DNA from: Salipiger thiooxidans
Lineage (GTDB): Bacteria; Pseudomonadota; Alphaproteobacteria; Rhodobacterales; Rhodobacteraceae
Direction: 5' to 3'
Assembly (NCBI RefSeq): GCF_900102075.1
Contig: NZ_FNAV01000008.1
Location: 62,001 to 126,000, forward strand
DNA: 64,000 nt
The notes under the pieces are model-generated. The model did not search any database. It saw only the letters and a list, made by a program, of their open reading frames with translations, and was not told the origin of the DNA. Shown piece after piece: positions 15,534 to 24,462 of the stretch; position 1 is the stretch's first letter; every line of letters starts with the position of its first letter. A program made the position numbers and the translations under genes.

Positions 15534-15589
15534 ATGGTCGCCGCGTCCCCTTAATCGCCCGGAGGTTTCTCAGCAACGAAAGGCGCCAG

Positions 15590-16702
15590 GTGACGGATCT
15601 GGGACATTGGGACATTGTCGTGGTCGGCGGCGGACTTGTCGGAACAGCGACGGCCCTGGGCATGGCGCGTGACGGGGCGCGGGTGCTGGTCCTCGATTCC
15701 TCGGACACCAGCTTTCGTGCCAGCCGCGGCAACTTCGGGCTGGTCTGGGCACAGAGCAAGGGCGCGGGCAACCGCGACTACGCCACCTGGACCCGGACGG
15801 CGGTGCGCGAATGGCGCGCGCTCGAGGCCGAGATCCGCGAGCTTTCGGGCGTCGAGACGCATTACGAGACCGGGCTCGGGCTGCACCTCTGCCTCGGCGA
15901 GGACGAGTTCGCCAAGCGCGCCGAGATGATCGGCCGGGTCGCAGCGCACCAGCTGCCGGGCGATGACGTGCGGATGATCCGCCGCGACGAGCTGCTCGAG
16001 ATCATGCCCGACGTGGGTCCCGGGGTGGTGGGCGCGTCGATGTCCTCGCTCGACGGGGCCTGCCAGTCGCTGGCGCTCTACCGCGGGCTCAGCATCGCGC
16101 TGCAGACGGCCGGCGCGAGGCTCGTCTCGAACGTGCAGGTCAGCGCCATCGAGCTGCAGGGCGACGGCTACCGGATCGAGGCCGAGGGGCTGCGGGCGAC
16201 CGCCCCCAAGGTGCTGATCGCTGCCGGGCTCGCCACGAACAGGCTTGCGGCGCCCTTCGGCATCCCCGAGATCGTCCGCAGCCAGAAAGGCCAGATCCTC
16301 GTCACCGAGCGCGCCCGCCAGATCCTCCCGGCGGTGACCTCGGGCATCCGGCAGACCGCCGAGGGCACCATCCTCATCGGCGACACCAAGGAAGAGACCG
16401 ACGAGGACCGCTCGACCGGGCAGGGCATGCGCCAGCTCGCGGCGCGGGCGGTGCGGCTGCTGCCCGAGATCGGAAACCTGCGCGTGGTCCGGAGCTGGGC
16501 GGCGCTGCGGGTGCTCACCCCGGACGGCAACCCGGTCTACGACGAGAGCCCCTCGCATCCGGGGATCTTCGTTGCGACGACCCACTCCGGCGTGACGCTT
16601 GCGCCGGCCCATCGCGGCCCGCTGGCGCAGTGGATCATGAACGGCCAGCGCCCGCCCGAGTTCGCGAGCTTCGGCGCGCAGCGCTTCGCCAAGACCAACT
16701 GA
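15590..16702 (+). CDS. FAD-dependent oxidoreductase, DadA/DAO family
   Basis: 370-residue flavoprotein of the D-amino-acid-dehydrogenase/sarcosine oxidase beta type. The FAD-binding motif is IVVVGGGLVGTATALGMA, right after the start. The C-terminal half contains the usual substrate and second flavin region, ending in FVATTHSGVTLAPAHRG. I chose the GTG at 15590 (AAAGG upstream). The alternative TTG at 15527 lies inside a palindromic operator and lacks a ribosome site. The gene heads an operon with a TRAP transporter and HyuA-HyuB, so its substrate is probably an imino or amino acid, N-methyl compound or hydantoin-derived product. It may also be the missing beta subunit for the FAD/[2Fe-2S] pair at 24.9-26.5 kb (inference). 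Confidence 0.85.
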   Translation: MTDLGHWDIVVVGGGLVGTATALGMARDGARVLVLDSSDTSFRASRGNFGLVWAQSKGAGNRDYATWTRTAVREWRALEAEIRELSGVETHYETGLGLHLCLGEDEFAKRAEMIGRVAAHQLPGDDVRMIRRDELLEIMPDVGPGVVGASMSSLDGACQSLALYRGLSIALQTAGARLVSNVQVSAIELQGDGYRIEAEGLRATAPKVLIAAGLATNRLAAPFGIPEIVRSQKGQILVTERARQILPAVTSGIRQTAEGTILIGDTKEETDEDRSTGQGMRQLAARAVRLLPEIGNLRVVRSWAALRVLTPDGNPVYDESPSHPGIFVATTHSGVTLAPAHRGPLAQWIMNGQRPPEFASFGAQRFAKTN

Positions 16703-16723
16703 ATGACCAACAGGAACACAACA

Positions 16724-17713
16724 ATGAAACATCTTCCACTCGCGTCCCTCACCATCGCCGGCCTGCTGGCTGCCTCCGCCGCAAGCGCCGACGTCACCTG
16801 GACCTTCGGCGGCATCAACCCGCCGGGCGCGCCGGTCACGCAGGCCTCCAAGCGCTTCGCCGAGCTGGTGAACGAGCGCACCGAAGGCCGCGTCACCATC
16901 AACTTCTACGAAGGCTCGCAGCTCGGCTCCGGCCCGGCCCAGATCGAGGCCATGTCGGTGGGCGCGCAGGACGGCTACATCTCGTCGGGCTCGAACGCCT
17001 CGAACCTCGTGAAGGAATTCGGCGTCGTCGACATTCCCTTCGTTTTCGCCAGCCAGCAGCACTTCCTGACCTTCATGGAGAGCGACCTCGCGGCCGAGCT
17101 CAAGGACGAGCTGCGGGACGATTTCAACGTCCGCATCCTTGCCACCAACTGGTTCCGCGAGCCGCGCGTCTTCATGACCAAGGGCGACTGCGTCCATGGC
17201 CCCGCCGACATCGCCGGCAAGCGCGTGCGCTCGCCGAACCTGCCGATGTTCATCGCCGGCTGGGAAGCCATCGGCACCGTGCCGGTCACCATCTCCTACG
17301 GCGAGACCTACATGGGCCTGAGCCAGGGCGTCGCCGACATGGCCGAGAGCGCCGGCGAGCAGGTGTTCTCGTCGAAGTTCTACGAGGTGCTGCCCTACGT
17401 CACCGACGCCGAGATGATGTACCCGCAGAACTCGGTCTACATCGCCGAAACCTCGTTCCAGCAGCTCTCGGACGAGGACAAGGAGATCGTCACCAAGGCC
17501 GCCGAGGACGCGGGCGACTACTTCGTGTCGCTGGTCGAGGAAGAGACCGCGCCGAACCGCGAGACCATGGAAGCCGAGGGCGTGACCTTCTGCGACATGT
17601 CCGACGAGGTGCGTGCCGAGTTCGCCGCCATGGTGGCCGACTCCGTCCCGACCTTCGAGGAGGAGGGCCTGCTGCCCGAGGGCTGGTGGGACCAGATCCA
17701 GGCGATGAAGTGA
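16724..17713 (+). CDS. TRAP transporter periplasmic binding protein, DctP family
   Basis: 329-residue solute receptor. The signal peptide MKHLPLASLTIAGLLAASAASA is cleaved before DVTWTFGG. The mature protein shows DctP-family features: INFYEGSQLGSGPAQIEAM near the N-lobe and VRSPNLPMFIAGWEAIG followed by ISYGETYMGLSQGVADMAE, the region that binds the carboxylate ligand through a conserved arginine. The ATG at 16724 is preferred over 16703 because it starts the signal peptide and has AGGAA upstream. It delivers ligand to the DctQ/DctM membrane pair that follows. Co-transcription with HyuA/B suggests a hydantoin, oxoproline or N-carbamoyl type acid. Confidence 0.9.
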   Translation: MKHLPLASLTIAGLLAASAASADVTWTFGGINPPGAPVTQASKRFAELVNERTEGRVTINFYEGSQLGSGPAQIEAMSVGAQDGYISSGSNASNLVKEFGVVDIPFVFASQQHFLTFMESDLAAELKDELRDDFNVRILATNWFREPRVFMTKGDCVHGPADIAGKRVRSPNLPMFIAGWEAIGTVPVTISYGETYMGLSQGVADMAESAGEQVFSSKFYEVLPYVTDAEMMYPQNSVYIAETSFQQLSDEDKEIVTKAAEDAGDYFVSLVEEETAPNRETMEAEGVTFCDMSDEVRAEFAAMVADSVPTFEEEGLLPEGWWDQIQAMK

Positions 17714-17805
17714 TCGCGCCGCGCCGGGCCTGACCCCGGCGCGCCCCCGAGCGACGGCGCGGGCCCGCGGCGGCCCGCGTCCCCCCACGTTTCCGGACCC
17801 CGACA

Positions 17806-18303
17806 ATGACCATGATCCTCAACGGTCTGCACCGGACCATGCTGTGGCTATGCGCCGCGCTGGCCATCACGATCATCGCGGCGCTCAGCGTCCAGATCAC
17901 CTCGCGGTACGTGTTCAACGCGCCGGTGCACATGACCGACAACATTGCCGAGATCTCGCTGATCTGGATGACCTTCCTCGGCGCCGCGGTGGTGTACCGC
18001 GAGGGCGGCCATATCGGGCTCGACCTGATGGCGAACCGCGTGTCGGCGCCGGTGCAGAAGATCCTGCGCATCGTGCTGCACGGGCTGGTGATCGCCGTGC
18101 TGGCCTATGTGCTGACGCAGGTGCGCCAGCTGCAGCCGCTGATGTCGCGGCTCGAGTTCGGCACCATCCCGAACGGCCCCCTTACCTCGAAATTCATGCT
18201 TGTCCTGCTGCCCTTCGGTCTGGGCGCGGGCACGACCATCCTCTTCGCGCTCGAGGCCATCTGGAGCGAGCTGCGGGGCGGCAAGGCGGAGGCTTCTGCA
18301 TGA
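17806..18303 (+). CDS. TRAP transporter small permease, DctQ family
   Basis: 165-residue membrane protein with four predicted helices (about 10-32, 45-65, 85-107 and 125-150), the size and topology of DctQ subunits. The family segment QITSRYVFNAPVHMTDNIAE and the following TFLGAAVVYREGGHIGLD are clearly recognisable. It lies 92 bp after the binding protein and overlaps the DctM gene (ATGA), so the two membrane subunits are made together. The 17714-17805 gap is GC-rich with no obvious terminator, consistent with one operon. Confidence 0.92.
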   Translation: MTMILNGLHRTMLWLCAALAITIIAALSVQITSRYVFNAPVHMTDNIAEISLIWMTFLGAAVVYREGGHIGLDLMANRVSAPVQKILRIVLHGLVIAVLAYVLTQVRQLQPLMSRLEFGTIPNGPLTSKFMLVLLPFGLGAGTTILFALEAIWSELRGGKAEASA

Positions 18304-19592
18304 CCACCGCGATCTTCCTGATCCTCTTCTTCGGGCTGCTCGTCCTCGGCCTGCCGGTGGCCTACACCATGCTGGTGACCTCGGCGGTCTACATCCTGCT
18401 GGCGGGCCTGCCCGAGATCCAGCTCACCATGCGCGCCTCGAACGGCATCGAGAGCTTCTCGCTGCTGGCCATCCCGATGTTCCTGCTTGCGGGTAACCTG
18501 ATGAACGGCATGGGCGTCACCGAGCGCATCTTCAACTTCGCGGGCGTGCTGGTGCGCCACATCACCGGCGGGCTCGGCCACGTCAACGTGGTGGCCTCGA
18601 TCCTCTTCGCGGGCATGTCCGGCTCGGCCGTGGCCGACGCAGGCGGGCTTGGCGCGGTCGAGATCAGGGCCATGGAAAAGGCCGGCTACTCGAAGCGCTT
18701 CTCGGCGGCGGTCACCGCGGCCTCGGCCACCATGGGCCCGATCATCCCGCCCTCGATCACGCTGGTGGTCTACGGTTTCCTCGCCGAGGAATCCGTCGGG
18801 CGGCTGTTCCTTGGCGGTGCCCTGCCGGGCCTGCTGACGGGCTTTGCGCTGATGGTCATCATCTGGATCCTGGTGAAGACCGGGCGCGAGGAGGCCCCGC
18901 GCCTGCCGCGTGCCGGCTTCCGCGAGGTGATCTGCGCCTTCTGGAAGGCGATCCCGGCGCTGATGGCCCCGGTGATCCTGCTCGGCGGCATCCTCGCGGG
19001 GGTGTTCACGCCCACCGAGGCCTCGGTGGTGGTGGTGCTCTACATCCTCGTGATCGGCACCCTCTCGATGGGCTTCGACCGCGCGCAGATCGTCGAGGCG
19101 CTGCTCGGCACCGTGCGGACCTCGGCGGCGACGCTCTTCATCATCGCGGTCTCGGCGGTGTTCGGCTGGATCATCTCGATCCAGCGCCTGCCCATCGCGA
19201 TGGTCGACATGATGCAGGACATGTTCGTGTCCAAGGCCGCCGCCATGGCGCTGATCATCGTGATCCTGCTGATCGTCGGCATGTTCATGGAGGTGCTGGC
19301 GGCGCTGGTGCTGCTGGTGCCGACGCTGCTGGCCATCGCCACGAGCTTCGACATCGACACCGTGCATCTCGGCGTGACCGTGGTCGTGACCATGATGATC
19401 GGCACCATCACGCCGCCTGTGGGGCTGGTGCTCTATACGGTGATGACCGTGGCCCGTGTCGGCATGGGCGATCTCACCCGGGCGCTGGCGCCCTTCTATG
19501 TCGCGATGATCGTGGTGGCGCTGCTTGTCGCCTTCGTGCCGCAGATCACGCTTTTCCTCCCGGACCTGCTGATGCCCCCGGCGCAGCGGTGA
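18300..19592 (+). CDS. TRAP transporter large permease, DctM family
   Basis: 430-residue, about 12-helix channel subunit that uses the sodium gradient for import. Typical motifs are IPMFLLAGNLMNGMGVTERI, AGMSGSAVADAGGLGAVEI, ATMGPIIPPSITLVVYG, the metal-binding-like IIPPS and TITPPVGLVLY near the C-terminus. The ATG at 18300 overlaps the dctQ stop; longer frames that extend upstream would translate dctQ out of frame. It is separated from hyuA by 24 bp with a new ribosome site, so the hydantoinase genes follow in the same transcript. Confidence 0.95.
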   Translation: MTTAIFLILFFGLLVLGLPVAYTMLVTSAVYILLAGLPEIQLTMRASNGIESFSLLAIPMFLLAGNLMNGMGVTERIFNFAGVLVRHITGGLGHVNVVASILFAGMSGSAVADAGGLGAVEIRAMEKAGYSKRFSAAVTAASATMGPIIPPSITLVVYGFLAEESVGRLFLGGALPGLLTGFALMVIIWILVKTGREEAPRLPRAGFREVICAFWKAIPALMAPVILLGGILAGVFTPTEASVVVVLYILVIGTLSMGFDRAQIVEALLGTVRTSAATLFIIAVSAVFGWIISIQRLPIAMVDMMQDMFVSKAAAMALIIVILLIVGMFMEVLAALVLLVPTLLAIATSFDIDTVHLGVTVVVTMMIGTITPPVGLVLYTVMTVARVGMGDLTRALAPFYVAMIVVALLVAFVPQITLFLPDLLMPPAQR

Positions 19593-19616
19593 CCAGACTG
19601 CAAAGGACCTGACCCA

Positions 19617-21641
19617 ATGTACCGTATCGGCTTCGATGTGGGTGGCACCTTTACCGACTTCACGGCCCTTGAGACCGGAAGCGGCAAGGCGATCCACTTC
19701 AAGACCTCCTCGACCCCGCACGACCCCTCGGAAGCGATCGAGACCGGCCTGCGTCACTACGTCGAGGAGCTGGGCATCGCCCCCTCCGACTTCGAGTTCG
19801 TCGGCCACGGCACCACCGTCGCCACCAACATGGTGATCGAGCGCCGCGGCGTGCCGACCGGGCTCATCACCACCAGGGGCGCGCGCGACGTGCTCGAGAT
19901 CGGGCGGCAGACCCGCCCGCATCTCTACGATTACTCGGTGACCAAGCCCGAGCCGCTGGTCGAGCGCTACATGGCGCTGGAAGTGACCGAGCGCCTGAAC
20001 GCCGACGGCGAGGTCCTGCAGGCGCTCGACGAGGCCGGGGTCCGCGCCGCCGCCGAGACGCTGCGCGAGGCCGGGGCCCAGGCGGTGGCAATCTGCTTCC
20101 TGCACGCCTACCGTGACGGCCGGCACGAGCGCCGCGCCGCCGAGATCGTGCGCGAGGTGCTGCCCGACGCCTACGTCTCCATCTCCTCCGAGGTGCTGCC
20201 CGAGTTCCGCGAGTTCGAGCGGTTCTCGACCACGGTGATCAACGCCTACGTGGGTCCGCGCATGGACCGCTATCTCGAGCGCTTCCTGCAGCGCCTTGCC
20301 GACATCGGCATCGAGAGCGCGCCGCGCACGATCCACTCCAACGGCGGTCTGATGTCGGTGGACACGGTGCGCAGCTTCCCGGTCCGCACCTGCCTTTCGG
20401 GCCCCGCGGCGGGCGTCGTGGGCGCGGCCAAGGTGGCCGGCGTCTCGGGCTTTTCGAACATCGTGACCTATGACGTGGGCGGCACCTCGACCGATGTGTC
20501 CCTGGTCGAGGCCGGGCGTCCGGCCTTCACCACCTCGCGCCTCGTCGCCGACTACCCGGTGCGTTGCCCGATGCTCGACATCAACGTGATCGGCGCCGGT
20601 GGTGGCTCCATCGCGGCGCTGGACGACGCCGGCGCGCTCAAGGTCGGGCCGCGCTCGGCCGGTGCCTCCCCGGGCCCCGTGGCCTACGGGCAGGGCGGCA
20701 CCGAGCCCACCACCACGGACGCCAACCTCGTGCTGGGCCGGCTCGATTCCGACACGCTGCTGTCGGGCCGGATGCAGGTCGACAAGGCCGCCGCGCGCGA
20801 GGTCATCGAGAGCAAGATCGCCAGGCCCCTCGGGCTCGGCGTCGAGGAGGCCGCGCTCGGCATCCTGCGCATCGCGGTCGCCAACATGGGCCGCGCCATC
20901 CGCGCCGTGTCCACCGAGAAGGGCCACCGCCTGCAGGACTTCGCGCTCTTCGCCTATGGCGGCGCGGGCCCGCTGCACGCCGCTGCCGTGGCGGTCGAGA
21001 CCGGCATGAAGACCGTGATCGTCCCCGCCCAGCCCGGCACCATGTGCGCCCGGGGCATCCTGCTCTCGGACGTGGGCTTCGACTTCGTGCGCACCGGGGT
21101 CTCGACCGCCAGCGCCGGGAGCTGGCCCGCCATCGGCGCGGCCTTCGGCCAGATGCGCCAGGACGGCAACGACTGGCTCGCGGGCGAGGGCGTGGCCGAG
21201 GATCGCCGCTCGATGCAATACGTGGTCGATGCCCGCTACGACGGCCAGAACCACGAGGTTCAGGTCGTGCTCGACGGCCCCGACGCTTCCTATGACGCCT
21301 TCCTCGAGGGTTTCCGCGCCGCCCACCGGCAGGAGTACGGCTACGACATCGAGAACCGCGCGGTCGAGATCGTGAACCTGCGGCTCTCGGTCAAGGGCGC
21401 CTCGGCGGCAGCCCCCGACGCGGAGTACACCGCGCAGGACGGCGACGCGGTGATCGGCTCGCGGCAGGTCTATTTCGACGGCGGCTGGTACGAGACCGCG
21501 ATCTACGAGCGCGCGCGCCTGCCGGTCGGGCCCTATGTTGAAGGCCCCGCCATCATCCAGGAAATGTCCTCGACCACCATCGTGGAGCCCGGTCAGCGGC
21601 TGCGCGTGGACGGGTCGGGCACCATGCTCATCGAGGTGTGA
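19617..21641 (+). CDS. hyuA: Hydantoinase/oxoprolinase family protein, subunit A (HyuA)
   Basis: 674-residue ATP-dependent amidohydrolase subunit. It starts with the actin-like ATPase phosphate motif GFDVGGTFTDF and contains FVGHGTTVATNMVIERRG, NGGLMSVDTV, YDVGGTSTDVSLV and VIGAGGGSIAALD, the chain of signatures of the HyuA/5-oxoprolinase N-terminal superfamily. With HyuB it would open a hydantoin, N-methylhydantoin or 5-oxoproline ring, or act as an acetone-carboxylase-like carboxylase; the exact substrate cannot be told. AAAGGA lies 12 bp before the ATG. It follows the TRAP importer, so the substrate is probably imported by it, and HyuB starts 4 bp after its stop. Confidence 0.9.
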   Translation: MYRIGFDVGGTFTDFTALETGSGKAIHFKTSSTPHDPSEAIETGLRHYVEELGIAPSDFEFVGHGTTVATNMVIERRGVPTGLITTRGARDVLEIGRQTRPHLYDYSVTKPEPLVERYMALEVTERLNADGEVLQALDEAGVRAAAETLREAGAQAVAICFLHAYRDGRHERRAAEIVREVLPDAYVSISSEVLPEFREFERFSTTVINAYVGPRMDRYLERFLQRLADIGIESAPRTIHSNGGLMSVDTVRSFPVRTCLSGPAAGVVGAAKVAGVSGFSNIVTYDVGGTSTDVSLVEAGRPAFTTSRLVADYPVRCPMLDINVIGAGGGSIAALDDAGALKVGPRSAGASPGPVAYGQGGTEPTTTDANLVLGRLDSDTLLSGRMQVDKAAAREVIESKIARPLGLGVEEAALGILRIAVANMGRAIRAVSTEKGHRLQDFALFAYGGAGPLHAAAVAVETGMKTVIVPAQPGTMCARGILLSDVGFDFVRTGVSTASAGSWPAIGAAFGQMRQDGNDWLAGEGVAEDRRSMQYVVDARYDGQNHEVQVVLDGPDASYDAFLEGFRAAHRQEYGYDIENRAVEIVNLRLSVKGASAAAPDAEYTAQDGDAVIGSRQVYFDGGWYETAIYERARLPVGPYVEGPAIIQEMSSTTIVEPGQRLRVDGSGTMLIEV

Positions 21642-21645
21642 CCCC

Positions 21646-23364
21646 ATGACCGAGATCAACAAACCCGCCCTCTCCGACCCCATCGCCATGGAGGTCTTCA
21701 CCAACCGGCTGCTCGCGGTCGCCGACGAGATCGGCACCTCGATGATCCGGGCCTCGTTCTCGTCCAACATCAAGGAGCGCAAGGACTGCTCGGTCGCGCT
21801 GTTCTCGGCGGACGGGAGGCTGATCGCGCAGGCCAGCCACATCCCGCTGCACCTGGGCTCGCTGATGGGCTCGGTCAACGCGGTGCTGGCGGCCTACCCG
21901 ATCGGGCGCATGGTCGAGGGCGACGTCTTCATCTGCAACGACCCCTACGCCGCGGGCGGCACCCACACGCCGGACATCTCGGTGGTGACGCCGGTCTACG
22001 CGGGCGGGCGGCTGCGCTACTTCACCGCCAACATCGGCCACCACTCGGACGTGGGCGGCACGGTGCCGGGCTCGATCCACGGCGGCGCCAAGTCGATCTT
22101 CGAGGAAGGCCTGCGGCTTCCGGTGATGAAGCTGTTCCGCGCCGGTGAGCTCGACGAGGACCTGCTGCGGATGATCTCGCTGAACTCGCGGTCCTCCGAG
22201 GAGCGCTGGCTCGACATCAAGGTGCAGGCGGCGGCGAACGAGCGCGGCGCTCGGCTGATGCGCGAGCTCGCCGACACGCTGGGCGCCGACAAGGTCGACG
22301 CGCTGGTCGAGGATCTTTTCGCCTACACCGCGCAGCGTCTGCGCAACCGCATCGCCGAGATGCAGGACGGCACCGCAACCTTCCACTCGAAGATCGAGAG
22401 CGACGGGCTCGGCCCGGTCGAGGTTCCGATTCAGGCCAACGTCACCGTCAGGGGCGACCGGCTGATCGTGGATTTCGAGGGCACCGGCCCCCAGGCGCGC
22501 GGCGGTCTCAACGTGGTGGCCTCGGCGCTCAACGCCTCGGTCTACTACGTGGTGAAGACGCTGCTCGACCCGTACCTGCTGCCGAACTCGGGCATGTTCG
22601 ACGGCGTCGAGATCTCGGCCCCCAAGGGCAGCCTGCTGAACCCGAACGAGCCGGCGGCCACCGGCGCGCGGTCGATCACCTGCAACAAGGTGGTGCGGGC
22701 GCTGATCGGGGCGTTCTCGCAGCTGCTGCCCGAGGACCGCGGCCAGGCGGCCGGCCAGGACATCGTTCCGGTGATGGTCTTCGCGGGCAAGCGCCGCGGC
22801 CGTGACGAGGGCTACGTCTACCTCGAGTCCATCGGCGGCGGGGCCGGGGCCCGGGCGCTGGGGAACGGCATGGACGGGGTGCACGTGCACGTCACCAACT
22901 CGTCCAACCTGCCGATAGAGCCGCTCGAGATCGAGTACGACCTCATCGTCGACGAATACGCGCTGGTCGAGGACAGCCCGGGCGCCGGCCGCTACCGCGG
23001 CGGCATGGGCATCGCCCGCCAGATCTCGGCCCCGAACGGCGACGTGGTGTTCACCGCGCGCTCGGACGGTCACCGCGAGGGCGCGCCGGGCGCCAAGGGC
23101 GGCACCGCCGGCCGCGAGGCGCATCTGGTGAAGAACGCCGGCACCGACGGCGCCGAAGAGCTGAGCCCGATGATCGCGGGGCTGACCCTCGGCAAGGGCG
23201 AGAACGTGCGGCTCGAGACCCCGGGCGGCGGCGGCTACGGCGCCGTGGCGGAACGCGACGTGGCGGCGCTTGCGGGCGACCTGCGCGACGGCCGCATGAG
23301 CCGGGCGCGGGCCGAAGAGCTCTACGGCGACGAAAAGGTGGCCGCGGCGCTGGCAGGCGTCTGA
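21646..23364 (+). CDS. hyuB: Hydantoinase/oxoprolinase family protein, subunit B (HyuB)
   Basis: 572-residue partner of HyuA. The HyuB core is shown by GTSMIRASFSSNIKERKDCS, FICNDPYAAGGTHTPDI, IGHHSDVGGTVPGSIHG, DFEGTGPQARGGLNV and the C-terminal ETPGGGGYG. The histidine and aspartate residues in NDPYAAGGTHTPD and GHHSDVGG are the likely metal-site ligands in this family. Length and start (ATG 21646) are normal. It is the last gene of the operon; a GC hairpin with a T-run follows 38 bp after the stop. Together with a DadA-like oxidase and a TRAP importer it suggests use of a cyclic amide or imide as a carbon and nitrogen source. Confidence 0.9.
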   Translation: MTEINKPALSDPIAMEVFTNRLLAVADEIGTSMIRASFSSNIKERKDCSVALFSADGRLIAQASHIPLHLGSLMGSVNAVLAAYPIGRMVEGDVFICNDPYAAGGTHTPDISVVTPVYAGGRLRYFTANIGHHSDVGGTVPGSIHGGAKSIFEEGLRLPVMKLFRAGELDEDLLRMISLNSRSSEERWLDIKVQAAANERGARLMRELADTLGADKVDALVEDLFAYTAQRLRNRIAEMQDGTATFHSKIESDGLGPVEVPIQANVTVRGDRLIVDFEGTGPQARGGLNVVASALNASVYYVVKTLLDPYLLPNSGMFDGVEISAPKGSLLNPNEPAATGARSITCNKVVRALIGAFSQLLPEDRGQAAGQDIVPVMVFAGKRRGRDEGYVYLESIGGGAGARALGNGMDGVHVHVTNSSNLPIEPLEIEYDLIVDEYALVEDSPGAGRYRGGMGIARQISAPNGDVVFTARSDGHREGAPGAKGGTAGREAHLVKNAGTDGAEELSPMIAGLTLGKGENVRLETPGGGGYGAVAERDVAALAGDLRDGRMSRARAEELYGDEKVAAALAGV

Positions 23365-23402
23365 GCCTCCGAACGGCCGGCATCACTCACGGAACGGGCC
23401 GG

Positions 23403-23432
23403 CGCCCCCTGCCGCAAGGCGGGGGGCGTTTT
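23403..23432 (+). terminator. Intrinsic terminator of the hyu operon
   Basis: Stem CGCCCCCTGCC / GGCGGGGGGCG with a GCAA tetraloop (one T-G wobble) followed by TTTT, 38 bp after the hyuB stop. Confidence 0.85.
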
Positions 23433-23452
23433 CCGTCGCGGGGGAGGGGCGG

Positions 23453-23770
23453 TCAGTTGGACGAGAGCTTCATCAGCACGAGGCCGGTGAGGATCAGCAG
23501 CGCCGCCGCAAGCCGCATCGGCGTCACCGCCTCGCCCAGCACGAGGATGCCCACGACGAAGGCGCCGAGCGCGCCGATCCCGGTCCAGACCGTGTAGGCG
23601 GTGCCGAGCGGAAGCACCCGCATCGCAAGCGACAGCAGCGCGAAGCTTGCCACCATCGCGACCAGCGTCACGACGCTGGGAATGAGCAGGGTGAAGCCCT
23701 CGGATTTCTTCATGAAATACGCCCAGACGATTTCGAGACATCCGGCGAGAACGAGCTGGAACCAGGCCAT
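23453..23770 (-). CDS. gdx: Guanidinium exporter Gdx (SugE-type SMR protein)
   Basis: 105-residue small multidrug resistance family protein with four helices. The family glutamate is E13 in LAGCLEIVWAY, followed by FMKKSEGFT. AYTVWTGIGALGAFVVGILV and the C-terminal LIGLI-like helix ending LMKLSSN match SugE/Gdx proteins. It functions as an antiparallel dimer exchanging guanidinium for protons. The ATG at 23770 has AGGAGGG 8 bp upstream, and immediately before that lie two ACGR-loop hairpins of a guanidine-II riboswitch. That assigns it to guanidinium export rather than general drug efflux. Longer upstream frames are rejected because they translate the riboswitch. Confidence 0.93.
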   Translation of the reverse strand: MAWFQLVLAGCLEIVWAYFMKKSEGFTLLIPSVVTLVAMVASFALLSLAMRVLPLGTAYTVWTGIGALGAFVVGILVLGEAVTPMRLAAALLILTGLVLMKLSSN

Positions 23771-23793
23771 GACTCGGCCCTCCTGACATTGGG

Positions 23794-23836
23794 CCGGGCC
23801 GTCCCGGGATGGAGCAACGGGCGCGGGTCGTCCCGC
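23794..23836 (-). promoter_or_regulatory. Guanidine-II (mini-ykkC) riboswitch
   Basis: On the minus strand two short hairpins occur in tandem: GCGGG-ACGA-CCCGC (23836-23823) and CCGGG-ACGG-CCCGG (23807-23794), joined by a 15-nt linker and followed directly by AGGAGGG of gdx. Twin stems with ACGR loops just before the ribosome site are the definition of the guanidine-II class. Guanidinium should hold the loops together and expose the Shine-Dalgarno. Confidence 0.93.
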
Positions 23837-23928
23837 ACGGCCACGGATATGGACCCGTGGCCGGTGGCGATCAAGCTGGCGGGGCCGGATGGCGGCCCGG
23901 GCGTGGCCCGGGGGCAACCCCCCGGCGT

Positions 23929-24231
23929 TCAGAGTTCGCGCAGGTAGGCCCACGAGACCCAGCCGCGCAGGCTGCGGGCGCGCTCGAGCGACACCTCGCA
24001 CCAGCGGGTGCCGCCGGTCTGGGTACATTCGTGCACGCGTACCACGGTGCCGTTGGGCAGCCCCACCCAGACGTCGAACCCGGTGCCGGGTCCGCCGCGC
24101 ATCTTCAGCATGTCGCCCTCGGCGACGCCGTATACCTCGAATTTCTCGCGCCAGGCCGCGGCGGCGGGCTGGGCGAGCACGATGGCCGACAGCACCCCGG
24201 CTGCCAGCGTCCTGATGGCTGGTCCTCGCAT
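23929..24231 (-). CDS. Secreted SH3-like domain protein
   Basis: 100-residue exported protein. A signal peptide (about 1-25, AGVLSAIVLAQPAAAA) is followed by a single bacterial SH3 domain (SH3_3 type): LKMRGGPGTGFDVWVGLPNGTVV, then a Cys-Cys pair in VHECTQTGGTRWCEV and the closing GWVSWAYLREL, the usual G-W-V-x-x-x-Y-L ending. Such domains bind peptidoglycan or act as small periplasmic adaptors; the two cysteines could form a disulfide. I chose the ATG at 24231 (AGGA upstream) over a frame starting 16 codons earlier. No operon link to its neighbours is apparent. Confidence 0.8.
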   Translation of the reverse strand: MRGPAIRTLAAGVLSAIVLAQPAAAAWREKFEVYGVAEGDMLKMRGGPGTGFDVWVGLPNGTVVRVHECTQTGGTRWCEVSLERARSLRGWVSWAYLREL

Positions 24232-24403
24232 GGTTTCGTCCTGTTTGTTTGTTGTGTCTTGTCGTCTGCCTCGGCGCACAGTCTACCGCGTCGCGCGTCG
24301 CAAGGAAACGCCGCGATGGGGTCCAGGCCCGGTCAGGGCGGAAGCGTGTCGCGCCGGTCGCGGGGGACCTGCCTGACAGACGGGCACGACCACACCCGGG
24401 CCA

Positions 24404-24433
24404 ACAAAAAAGGCCCCCCGCAAGGCGGGAGGC
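24404..24433 (-). terminator. Intrinsic terminator after ridA
   Basis: On the minus strand GCCTCCCGCC-TTGC-GGGGGGCC is followed by TTTTTTGTT, 30 bp after the RidA stop. The stem is imperfect but GC-rich. Confidence 0.8.
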
Positions 24434-24462
24434 AAGTGGGGAGACTTATTGGGGGGAAGAGG

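Noticed and set aside
15527-15589. TTG start for the DadA-like oxidase
   Set aside because: No ribosome site, and it lies within the palindrome AACGCAA-N6-TTGCGTT; the GTG at 15590 begins right before the FAD motif.
18105-21878. Very long minus-strand frame (over 1200 codons) opposite TRAP and hyuA genes
   Set aside because: Antisense artefact of high-GC codon bias; Arg/His/Asp-rich with no domain.
23454-24028. Longer SMR protein starting upstream of 23770
   Set aside because: The extension runs through the guanidine-II riboswitch and lacks hydrophobic character; AGGAGGG marks 23770.
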